Shown here: piece after piece, positions 54,585 through 64,000 of the stretch | Position numbering within the stretch: the stretch's first letter is position 1 | Layout of the letters: each line of letters starts with the position of its first letter | NCBI GenBank assembly: GCA_030142905.1 | Contig: JASJOG010000073.1 | Coordinates: 186,001-250,000, forward strand | Source of the DNA: Heliopora coerulea | Lineage: Eukaryota > Cnidaria > Anthozoa > Scleralcyonacea > Helioporidae | Length of the DNA stretch: 64,000 bases | Direction: 5' to 3' | Notes under the pieces: generated by a model | What the model was told of the DNA's origin: nothing | Seen by the model: the letters and a program-made list of their open reading frames with translations, nothing else | Database searches by the model: none | Translations under genes and position numbers: made by a program

Positions 54585-55623
54585 TTTTGTTCTCCGGATT
54601 TGTGTTTTGGTGAGTCGAGCTTTCGACTTGGTCCTTCAAGTCTTCGTCAGGTTATGGTGAGGTGTTTGCACGTGGTTTGTTTCTATCAGCTTGGTCCATG
54701 AGTCTTTGCGCGTGTAGGCGTTCCGAGCGTCTGATGGGTGGATTGGGCTGTCGGCTGTTCTCATCGGTGAATTCTGATGAATTGAAGTGATTGGTTGGTT
54801 CATGGATAGTAGGCTGTGTTGTGATGTTAGTAGGGTGTTCTGACGTATTTGTGTAGGTTTTGTGGGTTTCGTTTCGGATTTTGAATCGGAGCTGGTGGTA
54901 TGCTGCGGGAATGTCGATGTGTCTGTTAATTGCGGTTTGTCGAGGCTGTGCCATGCTTCCTTAAATTCGCGGGCGTGTCTTGTGTTTGCTTGTCCTAGTA
55001 CTTTTGTGTCGGCCCAATGGAATCTGTGGTCTGTATTTTGGACGTGTGCAGCTGGGAGCGATTGTGAGTCTTGTCGTTTGATTGCGTTTTTGTGTTCGGT
55101 TAGTCTTGAGTTAATTGTCTTCGAGGTTTCGCCAATGTAAACGTTGTTGCAATCACGGCAAGGGATCATATAAATGGCGTTATGTTTTTCAAGGTTGTCG
55201 ACGGTACTTTTATGTGTTGTGAAAATTCATCTGAGTTTACTAGTAGGTTTGTGTGCTACTTTTATGCGATGTTGTTCCAGTATTCTTGACGTTATTTCGG
55301 ATGTGGTTCGTATGTAGCGTAGAGTTATGTGTCTTGTTTGAGTGGTGTTGTTGTCTTGTACGTCGTTCGTGTTTCGTGGAGGATTGTGTTGTCGTTGTAC
55401 GCTGAATTTGTCGATGAAGTGTTTAGGGTAGCTGTTCTTTCTGAATGTTTCGTGTAGATATTCTTGTTCTTCCTTTTTGCTCTCTTGGGTGTTGCAGTGT
55501 GTCTCAATTTTTTGTTTCAAGAGAGCAAAAAGAAAGAACAAGAATATCTACACGAAACATTCAGAAAGAACAGCTACCCTAAACACTTCATCGACAAATT
55601 CAGCGTACAAAGACAACACAATC
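54585..55623 (-). pseudogene. Penelope-like element relic, RT C terminus and GIY-YIG domain
   Basis: Minus-strand frames give, first, YLHETFRKNSYPKHFIDKF and ITSRILEQHRIKVAHKPTSK (the C-terminal RT/linker region), then MIPCRDCNNVYIGETSKTIN with SRLTEHKNAI, DHRFHWADTKVLGQ and REFKEAWHSL (a GIY-YIG nuclease, with catalytic Tyr and Arg regions visible). This RT-plus-GIY-YIG order defines Penelope-like elements. The 5' part is folded back: 55509-55623 is an inverted copy of about 55370-55508. It lies where unit A has an uninterrupted TA microsatellite. A 13-bp-arm hairpin (CTTGAAAGACGTT, 55624-55652) marks the right edge. Confidence 0.82.
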
Positions 55624-55798
55624 CTTGAAAGACGTTTATAACGTCTTTCAAGCCACCAAATTGAATTATTAATTGATTGTCTTGAAGATGTCACGCGATA
55701 AGCCCAAACAACAAGAAAACAGGAAACTATACTTGGAGAGTTTAAACTGTGACTACCTAAATAATTCTCTTCCACAAACAAGAGCTCTTAAAATAACA

Positions 55799-56265
55799 GG
55801 TGAACTTTCGTCAAGCTCTATCCTCACAAAAACGATTTCTGAGCCCCAGACGGGGATCGAAACCGCAACCTTCTGATGACTGGTGAGACGTTCTAACCAT
55901 TAAGTTACAAAGATTATGATGGTCAGTTAAGGTGCAAGTTCGACATATGTGCGACCTAAGAGGTCAGAGCGTCTCACCGGTCATCAGAAGGTTCCAGGTT
56001 CGATCCCCGTCTGGGTCTAAGAAATCATTTTACTAAGGACAGAGTTTGACGAAACATTAGCGACTACGCCTACCCAGATACCACGACTCAGATAGTGAGC
56101 TAAGGTGCAAGTTTGATATATGCACGACCTAAGCGACCTAAGTCGACATATGTGCATACAAAGAGGTCAGAGAGTCTCTCCAGTCATCAGAAGATTCCGG
56201 GTTCAATCCCCATCTTGGGCTAAGAAATCATTTTACTGAGTGACAGAGTTTGACGAACGTTAATT
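55799..56265. mobile_element. tRNA-SINE palindrome with an extra head
   Basis: Paralogue of 13054-13318. The left arm has a minus-strand tRNA-like head (55840-55905), the right arm a plus-strand head (55965-56020), and there is a third, plus-strand head at 56165-56225 ending GTTTGACGAACGTTAA. Confidence 0.65.
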
Positions 56266-56475
56266 CATCATTTCAAGATATCCCCAGGCTCCTACATTTC
56301 TAAAATATCTATCTCAATAGCACTTAAGGAACTCGATGACACAAATAAAGGATATCCCACCATGTACCGTACCAAAGACAGCCCACCATTCAAACGCCAC
56401 CTTCGAAACAAAAACTCTACCCGGCTAACATTCATCAATCGAGTTAAACAGGGAAAAATATATTTAAGACAGCAA

Positions 56476-56590
56476 AAAACCCTAACCCTAATACTAATCC
56501 TAATCCTAATTCTAATCCTAACCTTAATCCTAACCCTAACCCTAATCCTAACCCTAATACTAATCCTAACCCCAATTCTAATCCTAAAAA
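56476..56590. repeat. Degenerate telomere-like tract
   Basis: CCCTAACCCTAATACTAAT-type units. Paralogue of 13535-13764 at about half the length. Confidence 0.9.
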
Positions 56591-58039
56591 ACATTAAGTT
56601 AATGTATCAGGTGAAGACATGTTATGCCAGTCTATCCGTACTCCCGAAAGGGGTGTGGTAATGGGGTCAAATTGACCCCGGGCCCGGACAAAATAAGGGG
56701 CCAGGTTGGCCTGAAACTACTATATTGAATTCATTAAGTTTTTTATTAGAGTAATAAAAACTATTGCTCATGTGCTGGCAATGTTTCCAAGTAAAATAAG
56801 ACAATGCGTCCGTGTTCCAAACAGGAAAAGATTAATGACTGTATTCTACATGACGTTTTTACGCTTATGTGACATGCATCAATGAGTGTGGTTTGATTTA
56901 AAGTAACACTTTAAACAAACATGTTTGTTTTTATTTCTCACATTTCGTTGGTTAATTTTTTTTACAAGATTTGCTTTAGTATAACACCTAGTCTAATTAC
57001 CATTCCTCTTTTAGAACTCGTTTCACTCACTGACCAAAGGCCAAAGCTCGAAACGTTACAAATCTTCATCATAGATTCGGCAGTCTACCAATCTTTTAAC
57101 TTTTTGTGCTGTTTTATGCTGACTACGCGGCATCCCATTTTTATATCGCTGTCGTTATGAACACCTGGCTCACGCAGTATGCCTGTCAAGTGTCATATTA
57201 CCTTAGAATGCAACAAAGCGTTCATCCAACGAACTATAATTCAAGTTTGCAGACTGAAGGATCGAGTACACGATTACGACATTATACTCGTATCTTTTTT
57301 CCTTTCTTTTTTGCTGATAAAATATAACATCTAAAAGTATACTCAGATATTGCGTGTATATAATCAGATAGTCAGAGATGCGGTATGTTATGCATGTTGC
57401 ACATATAAAAGAGCAGTACCGATGCCCCGTTTACCGTTTTTGCATATGCTAATAGCGTGTTCCTTTAGGTATTCTTTTAAATTGCTCGGCGTCATTTTCC
57501 TGAATCTTGTCTGAGAACCAAATTCTTCTACTCAGATCGAAGTAAAGTTCGAAACGTTCATAAGAATACGACCCCATTCCGTTTGTTCGCCCGCACATTC
57601 CAGGCTATGAGCACATGCAACCTTCAGCCGTGCAAACCGCTGAACTTCTGGATTGCTCCGACTGACATTACAAACAAGATTTCGAAAGGCATCCTGGTAG
57701 TTGTATTCAGCAGATGTCCTAAATATTGCACGCTGCGAAGTCAAATTGCAAAAATTCATTTCAAGTTACCTTTCCCGTGTATATCTATGAACCATAAAAC
57801 AATCACAGTTATCCTGAATATGATTCGGCAGTTATGGAGTACTCACATATCAAATTAACTCCATTTTAAAGTCAACAATTTATCTTACCTATTTGGTTTC
57901 ACGTAAATGCATGTGTAGCTGAGTGGCTAATGCCCTCGTATAGTTCATTGCGTTGGCATGTTTTCCAGTAGCTCTCATGGCATACAAATTTCTATTTCAA
58001 AGCAAAATCAAAAACGGATGGTTAGCAATATTCATAACA
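56591..58039. other. Duplicated DNA, no gene seen
   Basis: Matches 13765-15165. A Penelope-like terminal phrase is again present near 57030 (ACCAAAGGCCAAAGCTCGAA). Confidence 0.5.
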
Positions 58040-58350
58040 ACCCTGACAAAAATTCCACAGGCAATTTCACATATGAAAATATTTCATTTGTGAATTGTTT
58101 CAATTCCATAATTTGTTAAATGAAAATTTTAAATGCAAAATTAATTTTTAGAGGTGAATGTTCCGTCTCATATTTGAAATTCATGTTTCGTACGCAAAGA
58201 TTTCACATGTGAAAATTTGAACCAGCTCATTTCACATAAGAGATACAGATTTCGTACGTAAAATCGCTCCCATTTCATATGTGAGATGAGAACTTCATAA
58301 ATGAAAATGTTCCAATTCCATATGTTTTTCACATGTGAAATCTCTATCAG
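58040..58350. repeat. Array of TTTCACATGTGAAA-like palindromes, unit B
   Basis: Paralogue of 15500-15810, with independent substitutions in many units. Confidence 0.7.
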
Positions 58351-58944
58351 GGAATTATCCGTTGCTTCCCCGTGAAATTCAAAAGTAATTCCAGTTAAAA
58401 CGGATTTGTGAATGACTCTCTTCTGGTTTGTTGGTTTCCGCCTATTGCAGGTCATCAAACCCAGAATTTGTTCACTTGGACACTTAAGATGATTGACCAG
58501 GCGGGAATCGTAATCTTGTCAGGAATATAAATGCTCAGCATGGTTTGCGGAGATCAGATATTCACTATTTATGCTTATGGAAATATTTAATAGAATCTTA
58601 CGTTTCGTGGCTAACTTTGCAACTTATTCACAGAATATTTACCAAGTCGCAGTGATTGGTAAACATGTCTCAAACTCATTGACAATTCATGAGCAAAACA
58701 GAAAAGAAATCATTACCGAGACGTAGATTGGATATCTGATCTTAATAGCCGGTTTCCCTTACGTCAGCTAAGACAACTACCAGAATACTTTGCAGTTTTT
58801 TCATTGTCATACAAACATTGAGTTCCCAAAGCGAATGGAAACACAATTGCTCCGATTAACATGATAAACAAGATATCGAAAGGCATTCTGGTAGTGGTAT
58901 TCAGGTTTCAACGCAGTTTCCCGAAAATAATAAAGAATGATTAT

Positions 58945-59118
58945 GGCCTGATTTTCACTAGCGACATGATCATAACGACATACGCATGCGCAGTGGGTAC
59001 TTCATGGTAAATTAATCCCTTTGCGCTGGTGAAGTACCAAGACTTCAGCTGACCATAAAGTACTCACTGCGTTTGCTTATGTCATGCTTGTGCTTATGTC
59101 ACTAGTGAAAACCAGGCC
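58945..59118. mobile_element. MITE, internally shorter copy
   Basis: Same roughly 58-bp terminal inverted repeats as 16393-16772, with an interior of only about 55 bp. Confidence 0.75.
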
Positions 59119-59185
59119 TAACAGACAGTTGAATAGTAGCATATACCTCGCCGGTAGATAGTGTGTTTTACGGAATCTGATTGGT

Positions 59186-60399
59186 TCCTCTATCTCGGAA
59201 TATCCTGCACTATCCACCTCCGAGCAAAACAAAATGGCGTCTAGTTATGTTTACGTTAGGGAAGAACTATTTTTTTAAACGAAATAACATTGCCACACAA
59301 CACAAAAAAAAGCAACAAAATTTGGGGACTAAATATTCAAAGATATGTATTTCTTTTATTTTTTTGCGATAAATGTACTCGGGATGTGTTTGAAAATGTT
59401 TGGTTTACAAATGAGTGGGCGACAAGCAGACATCCCGTAAAATTGTAAAAATTTCAAAAAAATATCGATGAAAACATTTTTGCAAGGTATATGCTAGAGC
59501 AATTATTCACCTAAATATCCACCACTATTCACCTCTACTTCGGTGAATAATTGTTCTTTATAACATAGATGTAGTATTACGCTGTTTCTGACTGCCGTGG
59601 GCGATCCATTGACCAATGGAAAAGAGCACGGGAAAAACAATTCGAAATACAAAAAAAAATCGAGTTACTTCGAGTCACTGAAGTCACTTTGTAAATGATT
59701 ATTGAGAAAAAAGTCTAAAGCCATGAGGATCACCATTACTTGAAGCACCCAATCAAAGTTGTTCTGAATATTTGGCTTACGTTGGGAGAAAGTAATTTTC
59801 AATCGGTGGTATAAAGTTTGTTCACTGTCATTTTGTGTTTGAATCTATATCATAAAAGAAACGGTCCGTGACTCGGCGTGCTCCATTAAGTTATGGATGC
59901 GCTTGAGATGTCTCGAGGGCAATCAAAAATTTAGAGTTGAACTCGGTTACCATCTTGAACAACTCTTACGCCCTTTTTGTGTCCTTCGAACTTCCTTATG
60001 GCATCCATAACTCAATCTAACACGCCAAATTTCAAACTATTTCTTTATTTGGGAACATAAAAACGTTCGAAGTGAATTTACGTCTTGACCCGTCCTGTCC
60101 ATCTTCATAAAGCCTCCTTTAGGGTTATGGTATTTACTGTAACTGCTGCAATGTCGCGCGCAGTGCTCCACCAATTGAACGAAAAAAAGACTGGGACAAT
60201 ACCTCCTTATACCTGGCCTCACGATTGAATGAACCCGAAATGGGGGCAGCCATGTTGATCAGAAATACGCTTGTGAAAAAATTGCATTGAATCTTTATTT
60301 TTCATGGACGGTTAGTTCTGATAAATTTGCAGTCCAGCCGACATTATCCTCTACTTGCGAAGGTTAAAAAAGAGAACTCTCAAAAACCAAAGAAATTTT
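59186..60399. other. Intron of gene 2, no exon seen
   Basis: Includes a small hairpin at 59499-59553 (GAATAATTG and inverse) and a foldback element at 59875-60026 (GGCGTGCTCCATTAAGTTAT with its inverse near 60000). No exon was recognised. Confidence 0.5.
59875..60026. mobile_element. 152-bp foldback element
   Basis: The ends GGCGTGCTCCATTAAGTTAT and ATAACTCAATCTAACACGCC pair, continuing with GGATGC and GCATCC. Confidence 0.7.
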
Positions 60400-60560
60400 G
60401 GTCAGTTTTTTTGCAATACGTTGCGTGTTTTATCGCGAAGAGGGACTGCGATGACCTGCAAAATTGACCTACATGTCAGCCTCCATGTTAGCTCCCACGT
60501 ACAGTTTGAAGGTATCGTTGCAGTTTTTTTAGAGTTCAATGGTTGTACCGTGTCTCCTAG
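60400..60560. repeat. Copy of the 19345-19548 repeat
   Basis: See 19345. Located immediately upstream of the gene 2 lectin exon. Confidence 0.75.
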
Positions 60561-60626
60561 CATTTATATACATAGCGTTAATTTATCTAATTCATAACGA
60601 ACGTGTTCTACTCTTTGTTCGTGCAG

Positions 60627-61013
60627 ATATCATCGGTTGCCCACTTCAGTGGAACCAATTTGGTTGCTCCTGCTTTTTATTCGGTTCGAAAGACTCCATA
60701 AACTGGGATTCGGCCAGAGAACGTTGCCGCCGCTACCCTGGCTCTCATCTCGCAACCATTTCCACCAAAGCAGAAAACAATTTTGTAGGAATGCAGTTAA
60801 AAAACACAAGTTGGCTGGGTTTACGACGTCGAGCAAATGGAAAGTTAACTCAAGAAGGCGAAGAGCGAGGTTCTTTTTTCGCTTGGGATAGTACAACTGC
60901 CTCTCGTTCCAAAACGGGATGCATTGCTGCGAGACCCACAAAAGGTCGTACGTGGATGGCACAAGAATGTTCAAAACAATACAAATACATCTGTGAGGAA
61001 ACAGTTTCAAAAG
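60627..61013 (+). CDS. C-type lectin domain exon of gene 2
   Basis: Acceptor GTTCGTGCAG|, donor AAAG|GTAAGA, 387 nt, phase 1 on both sides, 129 residues starting D-IIGCPLQWNQFGCSCFLF. It is closely similar to the gene 1 exon at 22028, with the same seven cysteines including C-S-C, SARERC, STKAENNFVG, the SWLGLRR core, GCIAARPTK, and the final QECSKQYKYICEE. As in gene 1 there is no EPN/QPD or WND, so classical Ca2+-dependent sugar binding is not predicted. Differences concentrate between WLGL and the third conserved Cys, the loop region that varies most in this fold. The rest of gene 2 lies beyond the window. Confidence 0.93.
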
Positions 61014-61469
61014 GTAAGAACAGATCAATTTTGACTAGTGGTTTAGCTTTGTCGCTGAATGTGTCTGAATTTTTCCTGTGCTTGTAAATTTGTTTCCAAA
61101 CAGAGGTTTTCCTGGTATTTTTTGAACCCTTTTCTTATTAAAAATAGACTTTGACGGGTTAAACCATCTATAATATCTAATTCTGAGCTTTCGCACGGTA
61201 AACCTGTGCCGTTATCAGAGAAGTTGATAATGTTAGTTAACGTCAGTGTTACCCAACCTCCTGGTCCTACTGTATGTACTTGTCAAATTAGAACCTTGCA
61301 AAAATTCCCATTGGAAGTTTTCAATACCTAACTATATATTGCAACAACAAAAAGAAAAAACAAACGAAAGGTAGGAAAACTGTTAGCATGAATGGAAAAG
61401 TATCGACCATATGTCACTAAGTTGTTGGAAAATTCCTCTGGAAAGGTAATAACCTGGTGGCATATTTCA
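61014..61469. other. Intron, no exon seen
   Basis: No recognisable element. Confidence 0.4.
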
Positions 61470-61870
61470 ACGACTCCTGAGCCCCAGCTGTAGCACGGAG
61501 ATCGAACCAGCAACTTTCTGTTGACCGTTGAGACGCTCTAGTCATTGAGCTGCCAAGACTCAGATGGTGAGCTAAGGTGGAAGGTCCATATATGTGCGAC
61601 CTAAGCAGCAGCCACGATATGTTAATAATGTTATTCATGCGGTATATATGTTGGAAATGTGGGAGCTTGAAGATATCTTCAATGAATGATAGATGAACGT
61701 TCGTCAAGCTCTAACCTCAGAAAAACGATTTCTGAGCCCCAGACGGGGATCGAACCCGCAACCATCTGATGACCAGCGAGACGCTCTAACCATTGAGTTA
61801 CCAGTACTCAAATGGTGAGGTAAGGTGCAAATTCTACATATATACTGCCTAAGTGGCATCCGCCATATGT
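61470..61870 (-). mobile_element. Two tandem tRNA-headed SINE copies
   Basis: Minus-strand tRNA-like heads at about 61560-61485 and 61805-61735. The second reads GTAACTCAATGGTTAGAGCG (box A) and GCGGGTTCGATCCCCGTC (box B). Same family as 13054 and 55799, here in direct orientation. The D and T arms pair but the acceptor arm does not, so these are not tRNA genes. Confidence 0.7.
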
Positions 61871-62039
61871 AGATGATGACATTAATGGATTTATGTTGTT
61901 GCTGCAGTTTGGTCCCATCCTAGCTCAACTTCACCTTTAAACTAATTTCTCAATAAAAGAGATAAACTGAAATCTAAATAATAATTTTTTTATAAGTAGA
62001 AGTGCCCTGAACAAAACACGAAATAAAACCATAATTAAA

Positions 62040-62590
62040 AGATAAAATAAAGATTTATTAAAATCACTAACGTTTCGTTGGGTCACCCAAGCTTAATCTG
62101 AGTGTGGATGTAATTGAATTTTACAATGAAAAAATATATAGCTAGAAGTAGCATGTTACAGAAAGTTTACAATTGGGAAATAAAAGTGTTAAAATAACGA
62201 AATAGGAACAGGGCTGAGATTGCCATTTGAAGAAGGTTTAAGAGGCTTTCTCTTATCAGAAGATCAGAGGTTGAACAGCAAGAAGAAAGAATTTTGAGAT
62301 TACCAAGAGAAACAGAGTGGCCAGTTTCAGAAAGATGTGACAGAACACCGGATGTTGAAATTTTAAAATGTTTTTCGCCAGTAAGGGCAGAGATTCCCAA
62401 ACGATCCGAGACTTGTGTGTGTACATGGCGAGTCGTATGACCTACATACAATGCAGTACAGGCAACATGAGATTTAAAACCGTTGGAAATTCTTTCCTTA
62501 AAGGTGAAAAAATGAGAAAGACACTTTGCATTGCGAAAAACGAAACGAATGTTTACCTGGGAAAAGGCGGAAGAAACAAAGACTGAGAGT
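62040..62590 (-). pseudogene. Second Penelope-like element relic (GIY-YIG region)
   Basis: The minus strand reads FRNAKCLSHFFTFKERISNG, FKSHVACTALYVGHTTRHVH, then DRLGISALTGEKHF, SHLSETGHSVSLGNLKILSS, and DLLIRESLL. This is the GIY-YIG nuclease of Penelope-like elements from a family different from that at 54585. The end near 62070 (CACTAACGTTTCGTTGGGTC) fits a PLE terminal region. It lacks the RT and is truncated. Confidence 0.75.
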
Positions 62591-63474
62591 CTGGGTGCGG
62601 ATTTGAAGAGAATGAGTGCCAGTAAAAGGAAATCAGAAATACAGAACTTTTTTGGGAATATTGTGAAGCGATAGCCTTGAAATAACAGCTTTATTCAAAA
62701 ATAAACAAACATATTTGTTTAAAAAAAATGAATGGAATAACGATTAAGCTAAAATGATTTTTTTAAATATTTCTACAACATTTATTTTATGTTGAGTGAC
62801 ACAGTCGTAATTCACATTCTGCATAAAATGTCTTTTCCCCCATCACCAAAACGAAAACGTAATTCCTGAATAACGAGTACAGGAAAGTTTTCATTTTATA
62901 ACAATTTTAATGTAAATACCATCTACCATGTTTGTGTTTTTCATTTTCTTAGCTAGCAGCTCATGCACCTCTTAAACCATAGGGAAAGACGACTAAATGT
63001 CACTAAACATTATCCCAGCCAGGAAAAACCAGCAGGAACGCCGAGAGGGGGGAGGCAGAGGGAGGCAACTTCCTCCCAGCCCCCTACTGGATAGGGGCTC
63101 CCTAAAATGTTTGAGCTTTATGTTTTTGATGTAACAAAGATTAAAACCAGTGACATAACGTACGGCAGTTGGATTAGAGCAATACTTACGCCCCTCAAAA
63201 TACAGGGAAACGGCGTTTCAGAGCGTTGGAGCCCCAAAAGGGGGACGGGGGCCCCAAGGACGGGGGCTTATTGCATATATAACGTTATTAAGAGCCCCAA
63301 CTCGATATTTTGTCCTGAGCCCAACAAAACCTCTCGGCGGCCCTGAAAATCAGCAGTCCTGGCCACCACCGGTCAAAAGCATCATTACGTCAATGAAATA
63401 GACGCGATTAAAAAAATTCTATATCATAACTTACTTTTAAGTCAAAATGTCTGCATTTCTTTTCCAATTATTAG
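62591..63474. other. No gene seen
   Basis: AT-rich, then a GC-richer patch at 63030-63300 with GGGGGAGGCAGAGGG-type purine runs and a 79-codon unrecognised frame. Confidence 0.4.
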
Positions 63475-63779
63475 AGCCGATATTGTGTCGCAAGGCAAAT
63501 TGGTCTGCCAGTTTTGACAAGAAAGGATTGTCCAATTGCCCGATTTCTCATCCTTATATTAATGGTTTGGAAAGATCGCGTGAACGGTTTCTCAAGGATG
63601 ATTTCATATCCAATCTTGAAGGAGCTCAATGCTGTAAAGCTATCAGTCCACATACCTCCGAGAAGTCAAACTGCACAACCGCTAATTGGCGGTTGAGTCT
63701 TGGCAAGTATGGTCATTTTATGGACAGTTTAAATTATGGAATTAATATTTGTGTGTTGAGTTTTGCGGTATTTGCTTAA
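63475..63779 (+). pseudogene. Cys/Trp-repeat exon or exon relic
   Basis: After a polypyrimidine-poor but acceptable acceptor (CAATTATTAG|, phase 1) the frame reads EPILCRKANWSASFDKKGLS, NCP, YINGLERS, then LEGAQCCKAI and a second start, SNCTTANWRLSLGKYG. The pattern C-x-x-A-N-W...F-D-x-x-G-x-S-x-C-P...GL-x-R...LE-x-A-x-C-C is recalled from repeated extracellular domains in invertebrate secreted proteins; the family name is not certain. The second repeat decays and the frame runs to a stop at 63779 without a clear phase-1 donor. It may be a real gene 2 exon with a missed donor, a terminal exon of a secreted isoform, or a relic. Confidence 0.45.
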
Positions 63780-63939
63780 AGAAACGAAGCCCCATGATGA
63801 CACTCACCCTATTTTTTAACAACGAAAAGAAAAATTGAAATATTTGCAAATTTTAATTTTCCGTGACATTTTAAAATTTGTATCAAATACAGTTTAGCAG
63901 ATGCTCCTGAATTGATTAGGCAGTTGCGGGCTCAATGTA

Positions 63940-64000
63940 CCTACCCCTACCTTTAACCCTGAACGTAAACCTGCCCTTACTCCTTCCCCTATCCCAAATC
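63940..64000. repeat. Degenerate telomere-like or CCCTA-rich tract at window edge
   Basis: CTACCCCTACCTTTAACCCT and similar C-rich units run to the window end. Confidence 0.6.

Larger units (their letters stand above)
41427..59185. repeat. Segmental duplication, unit B
   Basis: Counterpart of 3770-16840. Unit B is longer because it contains an internal duplication of the signal-exon block (42932-43985 and 47577-48600), the nested transposons at 45323-47513, an expanded AATT array, a roughly 320-bp insertion at 52872-53200 and a Penelope relic. It lacks the 2-kb TIR element and the MITE found in unit A. Confidence 0.88.

Noticed and set aside
1..64000. CRISPR arrays, bacterial operons or phage genes
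   Set aside because: No regular repeat-spacer structure or prokaryotic gene organisation is present. Introns and eukaryotic transposons dominate.

Overview
This is eukaryotic, AT-rich, intron-containing genomic DNA. It most likely comes from a cnidarian, and probably an anthozoan such as a stony coral. That assignment is an inference from three things: the receptor exon types (C-type lectin, fibronectin III, immunoglobulin, all with phase-1 introns); the load of Penelope-like, Crypton, Tigger/IS630-like, LINE and tRNA-derived SINE relics; and the absence of bacterial-style gene packing. No sequence search was run.

The window carries one complete and one partial member of a tandem receptor family on the + strand. 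Gene 1 can be assembled as a signal-peptide exon (2379-2442, or the alternative 4803-4866), C-type lectin domain (22028-22411), second C-type lectin domain (27809-28210), two fibronectin-III-like exons (30281-30562, 33144-33425), an Ig exon (34452-34739), and a transmembrane plus cytoplasmic exon ending at a stop (37675-38003). Every junction is phase 1. The summed coding length with the first signal exon is 2031 nt, which predicts a 676-residue type I membrane protein. Its tail holds YTSL and YRHL separated by 11 residues (ITAM-like spacing) and two Y-x-N motifs. Gene 2 starts with near-identical signal exons (43272-43335 and 47918-47981). It continues with a 423-nt exon that resembles a ricin-type beta-trefoil (49536-49958) and a C-type lectin exon (60627-61013), possibly followed by a Cys/Trp-repeat exon (63475 onward), and it runs off the right edge. 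Gene 1 has no visible counterpart of the trefoil exon.

Layout: 1-2378 holds a LINE relic and a GATA microsatellite. About 3.77-16.84 kb is unit A of a large duplication whose second copy, unit B, lies at about 41.43-59.18 kb. The two differ by insertions (a 2-kb TIR element and a foldback MITE in A; a Penelope relic, an extra signal-exon block and an expanded AATT array in B). About 16.8-22 kb is repeats and a gag relic. About 22-38 kb is the body of gene 1, with MITEs, microsatellites and LINE fragments in its introns. About 38-41.4 kb shows no gene. About 45.3-47.5 kb is a Tigger-like element with an IS630-like transposon nested inside. About 59.2-64 kb is the start of the gene 2 lectin region plus SINE and Penelope relics.

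The leading hypothesis is a clustered, recombining family of lectin/Ig receptors with an immune-type signalling tail. Signal exons and ectodomain exons appear to be duplicated, lost or swapped between copies, helped by dense repeats. Expression, splicing and ligand are not known from sequence.
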